A stretch of DNA of 64,000 bases from Enoplolaimus lenunculus (Eukaryota > Nematoda > Enoplea > Enoplida > Thoracostomopsidae): positions 20,001 through 84,000 of the forward strand of contig JASANG010002463.1 in the NCBI GenBank assembly GCA_030248215.1. The letters are read 5' to 3'. Both the position numbers and the translations under genes were made by a program. The notes under the pieces are model-generated. The model had not been told where the DNA came from. It saw only the letters and a list, made by a program, of their open reading frames with translations, and ran no database searches. Positions 24,901-36,900 of this stretch are shown here, in pieces. Within the stretch, counting starts at the first letter, position 1; each line of letters starts with the position of its first letter.

Positions 24901-27900
24901 TTTTGTCTGTTTCCGACCTTCTGAAAATCAGAGTAACATATTTCATTGTTTTCAAATTCCGAATAACATAAAAACAGTTTTTGTAGTAACATAGGTGAAG
25001 CTGCAGTGAGTCTGTTTTTTATTTTAGTAATGCGTTATAACAGATAACTCAAGACCACTAACTATTTCATATCATCGATCCGCCACTACATAATACAAAA
25101 CATCGAATGACGCATAGTTCTTCCTGAATGGTGAATTCTTGAAAAACTCAGAATATGCTGAATGGAGTGTTATATGAGGATTCACTGTAAAAATAGTTTA
25201 AGAATTCCTTAACGTATTCGCAATCGTTACACCTCTGTGCGCCTAAAAACTTCCAAATAGTGGTTTTTGCACTAAAAATGGAAACAGCAATGTGACATGC
25301 GGATGCATGGAGGCAAAATGAATCTCATTCTGACGCTGTATATTGTTAAAACATCGATGCATATGCAGTGCCTTTATATGAAGCAGCAGTAAAAAGAAAA
25401 AGGAACCTAAATACACAAGTGTGATGCCAAGGTGCTTAAAAAAGTATAAAACCCGAAAAACTCAGCAGCTGCGTGTCAGCTCTCCGAAAACTGTAGGTTC
25501 TTGACTCATGCACTTCTAAGTGATCTGATTTGGGTTAGAACGCTCTGGAGTGTTAACACAGTGTTTTGCAGGTTTAATACGAGTAACAGAACAAATAATA
25601 CAGCAGCGTACGCAAAATAAACGTGGATGCTGCTAACTTGACTCGCGAAACACGCAATTTTACGAAATTTCGGTATAACTTGAAAACAAGTCAAAATTAG
25701 GAATATATCAACGTTTTACGTCAAATCCGGGTTTAAATCGTCCAAAATCGGTAAGTTTACCACAATTGCGCTCAAACTGGTAAATACGCGACAGAACTAA
25801 TACTACACAAATTGTCGGACCCGTAGTTACACAATTTCCAACACAAAACACGCAATGTTTGCAAACTACCCCTTTCGGGGACTAAGCGAAATAATTCCGC
25901 CAATATGCAATTCCAAGCCACAATTCTGGCGGAAACTACTAAATTCCTTACAATTCCGTTCAATTTCTCTAATACACGCAATTTTTATATTAGACGTATA
26001 ATGTCCGATAACTAAAAATGTCCGAATGCGCACGGAAAACTAGCTATGGTAATAGTTATATATATTTAACCAAAAAACTTAAGGATGAGTGTCAAAATAT
26101 TGGCAGAAAATAATTGGGCAATTTTGGGGAGATAATACCTGTTGAATACCACGAATAATATGCTGCTGAACAAACCGAATCGTAACATGACCAGTAATGA
26201 GTGGCAAATAACCAGCAATTGACAGTATAATACCGTACATAATGACGTTGAGCATACCATACTCCAACCATAATGAGGATAATGACGCTGTGAATGATAT
26301 GACTAATATAACAATGGCATTGAACATAACATACGACACAATATACGACATAATATACGACATAATAATACACAATGACGCAATTGAACACATTTGAACA
26401 TAATATTTGCAAATACACGAAGCTGACGCTGTGACTCAAAGTAAAGCCCAATTTGTTGCTAAAAACCAATCGAACAGTACCAAATGTGCGAATTTAAACC
26501 ACTGAAAACGGCGAGCAGTCGCCAGCGTGCGAATATCGACAACAGAATTGCGTGAACGGTTGAACCAATTTGAAATTTTGACAATTCCAATTGAACGTTT
26601 GATTGACGTGAAACTTACCGATTTGTATGCGAAAAATTACCTGAAATAGTGCGGAACACACATGCTTATAACATACAGTTTATACAGTACGATAAACTGT
26701 ACTGAGCGTAATTTTGCCCCAAATTCAGTGTTTTACATACCTGCAGGGCGTAAGTTTTGCCCGACGAATGTAATTGAACATTAATCCAGTGCATAATTTT
26801 GCCCAAATAGTAGCGTAATAAGTCATAAATCGAGGTGCCGTCACACATCGAGATTTTGCAAGTCCGTGGAGTGTGTAACATGTATATTAGGGCGTAATTT
26901 AACCTATGGGCGAGATACGTTTTTATTTAGTTATTTGTTATGGTTAGCAGTTGTTATTTCGGTCTAGCTTTGTTTCTGAATACATCGCAGAATTCAGCTA
27001 GGATGATCACTAACGTTACTTAGTGGGATCAAAAACTTTGATCAGTTACTTTGACAACCGCACGCGGAGCCATCAACGGATCATTATGTTGATATGGTGA
27101 TTCAGGTCAAATAGCCATTCGGTACCATCCGGCATTGTTTCTGGTGCTTTGATGCGAACGAATTGTGTTGGTCGAGCTGGTATTTCGACAGAACCAATTA
27201 CTTCACAAACCTGTAGAACGCGTTTCTTAATACTTTCAGTTACTTCTGTTAATTTGGGTTGCGTCCATGACCATGATAGTATTGTTGGTCTGATTGTAAC
27301 CTGCATAATGATTGACCCGATTGGTTCTGTCGAACCGTCTGCTGTAAATCCGTAATAATCGACACGATCGTTTTTGTCGATGTCATGTGACTTGAAATAT
27401 TGCCACAATTCTGGCGGAAACTACTAAATTCCTTACAATTCCGTTCAATTTCTCTAATACACGCAATTTTTATATTAGACGTATAATGTCCGATAACTAA
27501 AAATGTCCGAATGCGCGCGGAAAACTAGCTATGGTAATAGTTATATATATTTAACCAAAAAACTTAAGGATGAGTGTCAAAATATTGGCAGAAAATAATT
27601 GGGCAATTTTGGGGAGATAATACCTGTTGAATACCACGAATAATATGCTGTTGAACAAACCGAATCGTAACATGACCAGTAATGAGTGGCAAATAACCAG
27701 CAATTGACAGTATAATACTGTACATAATGACGTTGAGCATACCATACTCGAACCATAATGAGGATAATGACGCTGTGAATGATATGACTAATATAACAAT
27801 GGCATTGAACATAACATACGACACAATATACGACATAATATACGACATAATAATACACAATGACGCAATTGAACACATTTGAACATAATATTTGCAAATA

Positions 27901-30900
27901 CACGAAGCTGACGCTGTGACTCAAAGTAAAGCCCAATTTGTTGCTAAAAACCAATCGAACAGTACCAAATGAGCGAATTTAAACCACTGAAAACGGCGAG
28001 CAGTCGCCAGCGTGCGAATATCGACAACAGAATTGAGTGAACGGTTGAACCAATTTGAAATTTTGACAATTCCAATTGAACGTTTGATTGACGTGAAACT
28101 TACCGATTTGGATGCGAAAAATTACCTGAAATAGTGCGGAACACACATGCTTATAACATACAGTTTATACAGTACGATAAACTGTACTGAGCGTAATTTT
28201 GCCCCAAATTCAGTGTTTTACATACCTGCAGGGCGTAAGTTTTGCCCGACGAATGTAATTGAACATTAATCCAGTGCATAATTTTGCCCAAATAGTAGCG
28301 TAATAAGTCATAAATCGAGGTGCCGTCACACATCGAGATTTTGCAAGTCCGTGGAGTGTGTAACATGTATATTAGGGCGTAATTTAACCTATGGGCGAGA
28401 TATGTTTTTATTTAGTTATTTGTTATGGTTAGCAGTTGTTATTTCGGTCTAGCTTTGTTTCTGAATACATCGCAGAATTCAGCTAGGATGATCACTAACG
28501 TTACTTAGTGGGATCAAAAACTTTGATCAGTTACTTTGACAACCGCACGCGGAGCCATCAACGGATCATTATGTTGATATGGTGATTCAGGCTCAAATAG
28601 CCATTCGGTACCATCCGGCATTGTTTCTGGTGCTTTGATGCGAACGAATTGTGTTGGTCGAGCTGGTATTTCGACAGAACCAATTACTTCACAAACCTGT
28701 AGAACGCGTTTCTTAATACTTTCAGTTACTTCTGTTAATTTGGGTTGCGTCCATGACCATGATAGTATTGTTGGTCTGATTGTAACCTGCATAATGATTG
28801 ACCCGATTGGTTCTGTCGAACCGTCTGCTGTAAATCCGTAATAATCGACACGATCGTTTTTGTCGATGTCATGTGACTTGAAATATTGCTTCCATACATC
28901 GCGCAAGAGCATTAGTTCAGCTCCTGTGTCGACAAAACCTACAACTGTATAATCATCGATATGCGCTTCGACAAAGAATCGAGATGATTTACCTGAAAAA
29001 TGGCAAACGTCTTTCCCAGCCTTTTTCTGATGAGGTGCAAAACGTGCGTCAACCATTACTGCTGGTGTTGGATCACTGCGTTTACGTATTGCAAGCTGTT
29101 TCACAATTGTTACCGATTCTTTTGGTGTAGTTGTTTGCTCCATGACAGTTGTTGTATTTTGACACATTTGTGATTCACTTGGTTGATCATTTGTTGAAGT
29201 TCGCATTTCGGCATTGCTTAATGATCGCTATAATTGATGATTTGTGTATTTTTCGGAGCCGTTACTTCGGCTGGTGCATTGTTTTGTCGTACATTTTGTG
29301 AGCTTGAAAAGTCAATCAACGGTATTGGCGTAGTTAATGGTGGTGGCGATTACGGATCAATCGCGTACTTTGTGTCATAATCGATGTCATTCGAAGAACC
29401 GAATTACGATCAGCACATTTGAAGTTTTCACAAGTCGATTATAACAAAATTCTATTTTTCGAGCCGTAATTCGAGCCGGAATTTTGTTGCTCATTTTGTC
29501 TCACGGTACCTGTACCATTGTTTTGCTGCATTGGATTTGACCTGCCTACTCGTTTTGAGATTTCAACTTATTCGCTGGCTGAATCGCGTTTTGCTCATTT
29601 CGCATATTTAGTGTTTGTTTGATTTTGCTAGCACGTGTTTTGTGTTCGTGAAACGATTCGTTACCGCCGCTGGATAATTTGTGAAATATTGCAGGTGTCA
29701 CGTTTGCTAAAAATGTATTTCGCAATAATTCTTGTGATTCGAGCTCATTCAAACATTTGCGATAAATGTATCGTTGCCAGTAATAGTATAATTCTTCAGC
29801 AGATGCGTTTACATCGTCTTTTTGTTGAATGCTATGAAACTTAATAAGATGGTTAGTAAATGTAGTTGCATGCGAAAAGCGTTTTTGGAAACGTGCAATC
29901 ACGACGTCAGAGTCATCTTGCGTGAACGACTGTGTCGGATGTTCGACATAATCCAAATAATTGTCTGCGGTTGAGCCTTTAGCTAATTTGTTGCGCAACC
30001 ATTTCCATTTATCTTTTTGCGATGTTATTTCACGCTCCTCGAGCTGACGGTTAAATTTATTGAACCATCCATCGAAATCTGATTCACCAGTATATGGCTC
30101 AATAACTAATGGTTGGTTGTAATAGCATGCACAATGATTGGTGTAATGTTAATCTGCAAATTGATCTGGGCGCGACTCTGCCCGTTATCGTTCTGATATT
30201 GCGGTACTTGCGACAATTCGTTGTTATCTAAGTCGAGTAATTGTGCATGATCATGTTATCAAGTGGTGTTGATATACGTATAGACTTAACGCGTGTTTCA
30301 ACGTGTTAAGTTTGTAATGACCGAGATTTGGCATTAAAAGCTTTGCTGTGTATCTTAGCAAGCTGTAATAAAATTTTTGATAACTGCTATATCTGTTCGC
30401 AATGCCTCAATATGATTTTGTGTATCCTGAACGACACTAGCTAAATCATTTTGAATTTTGTCAATTTTATGGTCAATTTTGCGTTCTACACGTTGGACAT
30501 TCTGTGTCAGATTCAACTGGACGTTATTAACATTTTCTTGCACGTCATGCACTTTGTGCTTCACGGTATAAACGTCTTGCTGTACGGCTTTAACGTCTTG
30601 TTGAATGTTTTGTTGAACCTTAGCTACGTTTTGGTTAACCAAATTTATATTTGCCGAATTTTGTTTCTCAACCCACTGCAGTAAGTCGTAAATGCAACTG
30701 AATTGAGTAATGCAAATTTCGTGCCTGCTCAACAACAAGCAATAACAAATATGACCTGTTATTTTTGTAAAAACAATGGACATATAGAGCGCTATTGCCC
30801 GCAGCGTCAATCTCAACAACAGTCATCCGGTTATAGTAACGCCCAGTCAAACATGCGGCAGCAACATGCTACAAATTCGTATGCTAACACTGTGCAGCAG

Positions 30901-33900
30901 CAACAAGTGCCAGTTTGTTCGATCAGTAACAAGCGTGTACATCGACCAGAGAATTTTTGGTTCCGTTTTAACAACAGTAATGCTAGTTTTATTAGAAATA
31001 CTACAATGCGAAAAATGCGGAGCCAAATTTGACTCTTGTGGAGTCTTTTTTGACTCGACAGCTGAGTCAGGAGAAGCCTGTCTCCCATAGAGTTAAAGTG
31101 ACTCTGGAAATTGAGTCAAATTTTCTGAGTCAAAATTTGATTCTCAGACAGTCATTTTTGATGACTCAGATATTTGACTCTAAAACTGAGTCATTATTAT
31201 GAGTCAAACATATTTTTAACTGAATCAAAATTGATTCTCTACGAGTCAAAACTTGTACAAGAAAAGAGTTATAGCACACCAAAATGGTGAAGTTAGACTT
31301 AGACTGAAAAACCTTTTACGTTATTTGTTACAGCTCAACACAATAAACCGTACCTAGCGGTTTAATGCTTCCTGTATAGGCTCCAAAATACTAAACTTCA
31401 GCTGTTTATAAAATAAAACAAAACGGTTACAGCACCGAGAAATTAAGTAAAACAGAAATAACATTGTCGAATTAAGTGGGTTTGTTTATGGAGATATCGC
31501 GCTATTCTTGCAGTATTACCTTAACGTTGCCAAACTAAATATTTATTAACAAGACAGGATACAACCGAAAGTCTGACTTCTGCCCCGTTAGAATTTTTTG
31601 CCAAGGGGTCAAGCACATTTGGTTGGGAAATTTTCTGAAGTTTTGATAAAATTGCTCCCTTCAGTGAGTTTGTGGTTATAGCTCTGAATCAGTTTTTAAG
31701 CTTTTATTACTTAGGTATCACAAAAAATCGAACCGTCTGTAACAACAGCTTGTAGATTATTATTAAAATTACCTGATTTAACTTCATATTTGTTTATTTG
31801 TGGTTCTCCTTCTACGGCAAAATTAGTTATTACAAATTACTATCATAATGTAATTTCAACAAGTTACACACGCGTTTACATAACAGACTTAACCTACAAT
31901 ACTGCATATAAATGCAACACAATAGCATATAAGGAAACAAATAATTCTAATATGCCAATACACTAAAGTGATCAGTTTGCAAGGCAACCAAGATCATTCC
32001 TACGTGACAAAATGGCAAATAGCAAACCGAATTCTCATTTTTCGCACATGAGGGCTTTCCTTATCCTGCGGAATTCTGAAAACTGCTGTTTCAAAAAACT
32101 CGAAGAAGTTTTGAAGCTACGGCTGATAACCAACGCGAAACACGAAATGAACTTTAAAATGCTCTTCAAACGCCACCACAAGGTTGGTTGACGTCGGCAT
32201 CGCTTAGTGATCCACCACAATAAAACTCGCTTTGATATCTGTGGTGTTCCCGATTACAAGCAAATACGGCGATCGCCTTTCCTTGTAGGACTCAGCAAAC
32301 TCGGCTAGTAAAGTTTGAACGTCGGTACCAACCTGAAATATTAATGAAAAACATAAAACATTTGACTGCTTCGAAATGCAAAAAGTAAATTCTGCCCATG
32401 AAAAGGTTCAAACTTGCGCAGTCATTGCTCATGAGTAAATGACCATTATTTCCCAGTATGAAATAAAACAGTTGCCGCTTATGACATATTTTATCCTCAC
32501 GTGATTCTGTGGGAAACTTTTATGCGATATCGGGATATGCCAAAATAACAGCGAGTATTTTAATTCTTAATGAGCAGGTTACAGAAAATGCAATTTTAAT
32601 TTGCATTAGTTGGCAACGCATAACGGTGTGCGGCGGCGCTCGGCAACGTCCGGCGGTGCACGGCGGCGTTCGGCACAGTAAAGTAATGCGCAACTCTCAC
32701 TCAGCTGGTAAACCCACCCGAAATCTTACCGGTCTGTAATCTATCAACAGTTTGTAAGCATCCTGCACTGATATTTTTACGCCTAGTTTTCTTCCCATGT
32801 TTTAGTAGGGAAAACCAACGCAACCAACAGTTTCAACACACGATCTGTAAATTAATGTTGAACTGATAGATTAGTATCCGGATATGAATCCGGAAAGAAA
32901 TATATATCCGTATACCCGCCGGATATCCGAAATGCTATTGCGTAAAATATTTTTTAAATAATTTGCATTGTTTTACCGCTAATTAGCTGGCGCTGACGGA
33001 AAGAAATTCTGTATTCAAACTTGAGTGAAAATAGTGAACCGTATTTCGGCATAACTATTTTTACATGGCACCGCATAAAAATTCACAAACAATGGTTTTA
33101 TTTTGCGCGCCCCACGATAAGTAAAGCGCCACCTTTGTCAATTACAAATTTTTTATCGCTTGCAAAATTTTCGTGCTAATGGTACCATGCTCATGTTTTA
33201 GCTTATAGGTGTTCCGTTTATACAATATACAATTTCGTTTTGTTTGATAAAAAGAGCTTCTAAGTCTTAGTTTTTATTTTAACCAAAAATAATCCTGAAA
33301 TTTATAGTACATTATGTAGCCTAAACCAGTTCTCAACGCAAAATATGGCGCAAAATACGTAACCAAATTGTAGATTTCTAAACTGTTGAAAATACATTTT
33401 TGGTTGCGCAGTAGTCCATAAAAGATCGCAAAAACCGAAAGTATACAAGACTTAAAATTAAAATTTAATTGAAATCATCACGGGAGATTAGGTAGAAAGT
33501 TCAATTACAGATATACGGATATATATCCGTCAAGAATTGTGAATATCCGGATAAGAAATAATATCAGATGCCCACCGTGAATGTTGAAATATAATTTGTA
33601 AAGTATCCGGTCAAAATGAAAAAATTAAGTATTGAATCGCTAGCTAGGCATCCAAAACAGCTGTAAAGCTTCCGTGGTGCAAGATACATTCATACAAGCA
33701 ACTTTTAGCAAACGGTGCCAAATTAAATGCAGACGCTCAATTGCTTCACTCACATAAGCGCTGGAAGATGCATTGTCACTCGGTTTTACCTCAATCTTTA
33801 GGGTTAAAGTTATCAATTTCAAAAATTTTAGCGAGCTGTTGTTCAATAAATAAAGCTTGTTTGCCTTCGACACATTATTCTCGCGCAATCGCCACTGCTT

Positions 33901-36900
33901 TATTTTCCAATCGCGTCCAGTTCTCTGTGAGCTTGTTATTTGAAGCAGGATGTAACATTTCAAAATCTTTAGAAACCTAAACATGACAGTTCGGCTCGCA
34001 GTTCATTATTGGAAAAGACAAGGAACGGAAGTAACGACTTGCGTTTCTTTGAGTGTGCATGGCAAAACATAAATTCGAATATTTTTGCGGCGGACAAGGT
34101 ATTAGCATCGAAACAAATATTGCTTTAGCTTAATAGTAGAAGAAAATTATCGTTGCTGCGATAAACTAATGTGCAGATTTACCACGTTAATTCGTATTGA
34201 TTAGCAAAATATGGTGATAAAATTTTCTTGTCGAATATGGTACGTTCTCACTTTATTTGTAGACGCAAGAAATACGGAAACAATAAATATTTGAACTAAC
34301 CAAGCCAGGAATAGTTTGATAACATGGAAACTCTATGATGATCGCGCCCGCGGAAATATATTTATCATTCGGTTGACAAATTTTTCGCCTTATAATAAAA
34401 TGTTTGTTTGTATCGCAGTAATATCTCGTTCTTGTGGATTTCATTGCCATTTAATTGAATCCAGCAAATATTTTGAATAGTTTTCGAACCAGGCTCATCG
34501 CTCTTCTGCTCCTTAGAAATATCCAAGTGTTAAAAATTATTCAGCTTACATTTGATAATATATTGAAATACTGACCAAAGACGAATTGTCAAAACTTCTA
34601 AATTTCGATAAACCAAAGAAATTATTCGACGGGAAATTATGAGTCCATCTCTGTGTACTGGCACAACTGTGCATATAGCATAACAGCAGGGTGCAACCGG
34701 AGGTGAAAAATACCGGAGCCGGAGCCGGAGGTCAACGAAACTTGCCGGAGCCGGAGGTGAAACGAAATTAGGTAGTAAAAATAATGATGAATTAATTAAT
34801 TTTAGCCAATAACAGTATATAATATGTTGTTAAGTCGTTTGGTTTTACGCTAATTTTCTGCGAAATTACGGAAATTCTTTCTTGAAAATTGTAACAAAAG
34901 TGAAACAAAACGCGCTGAACAAATAAATTTTGCAAAATTATGCTAAGTTTTACCACCGAAATTGCTGGAACCTCCGGCAAAAATTTGACCGGAGCCGGAG
35001 CCGAAGGTCGATTTTCTGCCGGAGCCGGAGGCAGACCTCCGGTTGTACCCTGTATAAGAGCATAATCGATTGTTACGGATTCAATTCAAGGATGTAAAAT
35101 AAAATAAGTATATGCAGCCTGTTGTAGCCTAAATACAAAAATTGTTTTGCTTAAATTACTTTTTACAAACTAGCAAAAACTTACCAAGTTATAACATGCG
35201 ACTGGGCTAATAATTTTGTAGTATGTACTGATGCTCGAGTCCACTTCCATTCGAACTGTCCGCCCCTCTCTTCTTTGCAATAAACACCTTCCTGAAACGT
35301 ATTATGCACGGAATTTTTCACGGACACAGCATCTGCTCTAAAACCGGGTAAACGGATAAGTGAAGGCGCTATGCATTATGCTAAACCAAATACAACTTGA
35401 TTATTCTAGAACATAAGGAGCTTACTATTTTTTTAAAATTTCAATTGTTAATATTTGGCTCGTATGCAAAATTTTCCGATAGTAAAAATGGCAAGCGATC
35501 CCACTGCTCACACCCACGTGCTGTGCCATAGGCATTTTCTGGAATAGATATTCTAATAGGCAAACAATTTGTTATTACCCCAATAAAATTGATCTATATG
35601 TCAGCTTTCCAGATACAGTGATATTTTGAGTTAATGTCTAATCACAATCGACGTACGTATCGCACTACGAATAGTGTTTTATGTATATTGTCACTTACGC
35701 AGCCCTATTTAGTTTGCGGATCTTTGTGGTCTTGAAAAAGAATTACGAATCCAACAGCTAGTTCAAACTTTTTTGAATAGGTGGTTTGGCTCTGAAATAT
35801 ATTTTGCGTTCATTTTCAAAGCTTAAGTCATTATTTAATTCGATACCTACTTTTTCCGTTCTACGCTTCGAGTAAATAAAAAATGACTTAATCCTTAGTG
35901 AAAAATGCAAATAAGTTGGTGTGATACTAAATATAAATCAATCAACACTTGTATCGCTAAGAAATAATTTACAATTTCGTGATTACAAAAACAAGATAAT
36001 TGAATACTGTTGATGTTGAAAAACATACCTAAATTGATCGTAAAGATTACGTCACATAATTCCCAAAACTGCTCGAGCTTTGTCGGCAAGCCTTTCTGAA
36101 GTTGCACATTTGTCCAGAATAAGCTGGCCGTAGTCATCCGCTTGTAACATTTCAGTAAGTTCCTGAATTTAAGTTCAGGGAAAATAAATCAATTCCAAGC
36201 AACATACTTTTGAAGAAAAATGAGATGCTATGTTTATTTAAACCGAAATCAAACCGAAAAGCTTTGCTTTCCTGATAAAAGCACGTTAAATAATTAGGTT
36301 TGAAATTTTAAACTTATATTTAAAATAAAACTTTACTCTCAAAAATATAGGAAAGTTATGTAAAAATACAACATCGCAGTGTCTCTTCTTGTACTGAAAA
36401 CATTTTAGCAGAATGATAATTGCTTACGCTCACAGCTTTTGTAATTAGCGATTGTTCCTGCTGGCTGTCATTTGCAAAGTTTCCACGTGATCGTTTTGGA
36501 GTAACTGAGTCAATGAAAGCTGCTTGCTGAAACCGTTTTATGCTTGGCGTCTCCATACTGCGCTTTGAAGCACTCTTTAATGACGAAGATTCTCCAAGGA
36601 AAGGTGTCACGGATAAAGTTTTGATAAGCTCACATGCTGTTGTCTAGATGCTACGACATAACGTTATCCAGCACAACTCTGTGCCCGCGGATTGCAATCA
36701 GGTGGCAAGAGTACCAATTAGTTTACGTCAAAAACCTTTCGTCTCTTTTGTCAACGGATTTCTTTGGCTCCTAAACAAGTTTCCCGAGCTTCCTACGCTT
36801 TGGGAAACTTTTTCAGTCGGAAATATTCCACAAGTACTGTTTCATCCGGTCGTTATGTACCGCCTCGACAAAATCCGTGCGCGGTCATCGTTGAATGATT

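Larger units (their letters stand above)
32000..36636 (-). pseudogene. Decayed multi-exon gene, uncharacterised metazoan family
   Basis: Five minus-strand blocks with protein-like composition and good acceptors are colinear: 36428-36636, 36056-36162, 35185-35291, 33794-33976 and 32000-32332. The set reads as a Ser/Lys-rich N-terminal part, a small helical domain ([28 protein letters not shown]), a charged middle part, and a C-terminal domain. From memory, the LILDK..LADKAR and LLVIG..FIVVD..FKVHFVF patterns resemble recurrent uncharacterised proteins of invertebrates and fish, so the match needs a search. About three in-frame stops and one unmatched phase indicate a pseudogene. It is nested antisense in the 21-kb channel intron and holds two hAT-like MITEs in its own introns. 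Confidence 0.5.

Noticed and set aside
26079-26469. Overlapping minus frames that look like membrane proteins (and their copies at 27564-27954)
   Set aside because: Three overlapping frames of the same AT-rich, low-complexity sequence; hydrophobicity comes from TA-rich composition, with no motif.
32000-33976. Reassigned stop codons (TAA/TAG read as an amino acid) in the minus-strand gene
   Set aside because: The channel gene's roughly 1060 codons contain no internal TAA or TAG, so the standard code applies and decay is simpler.
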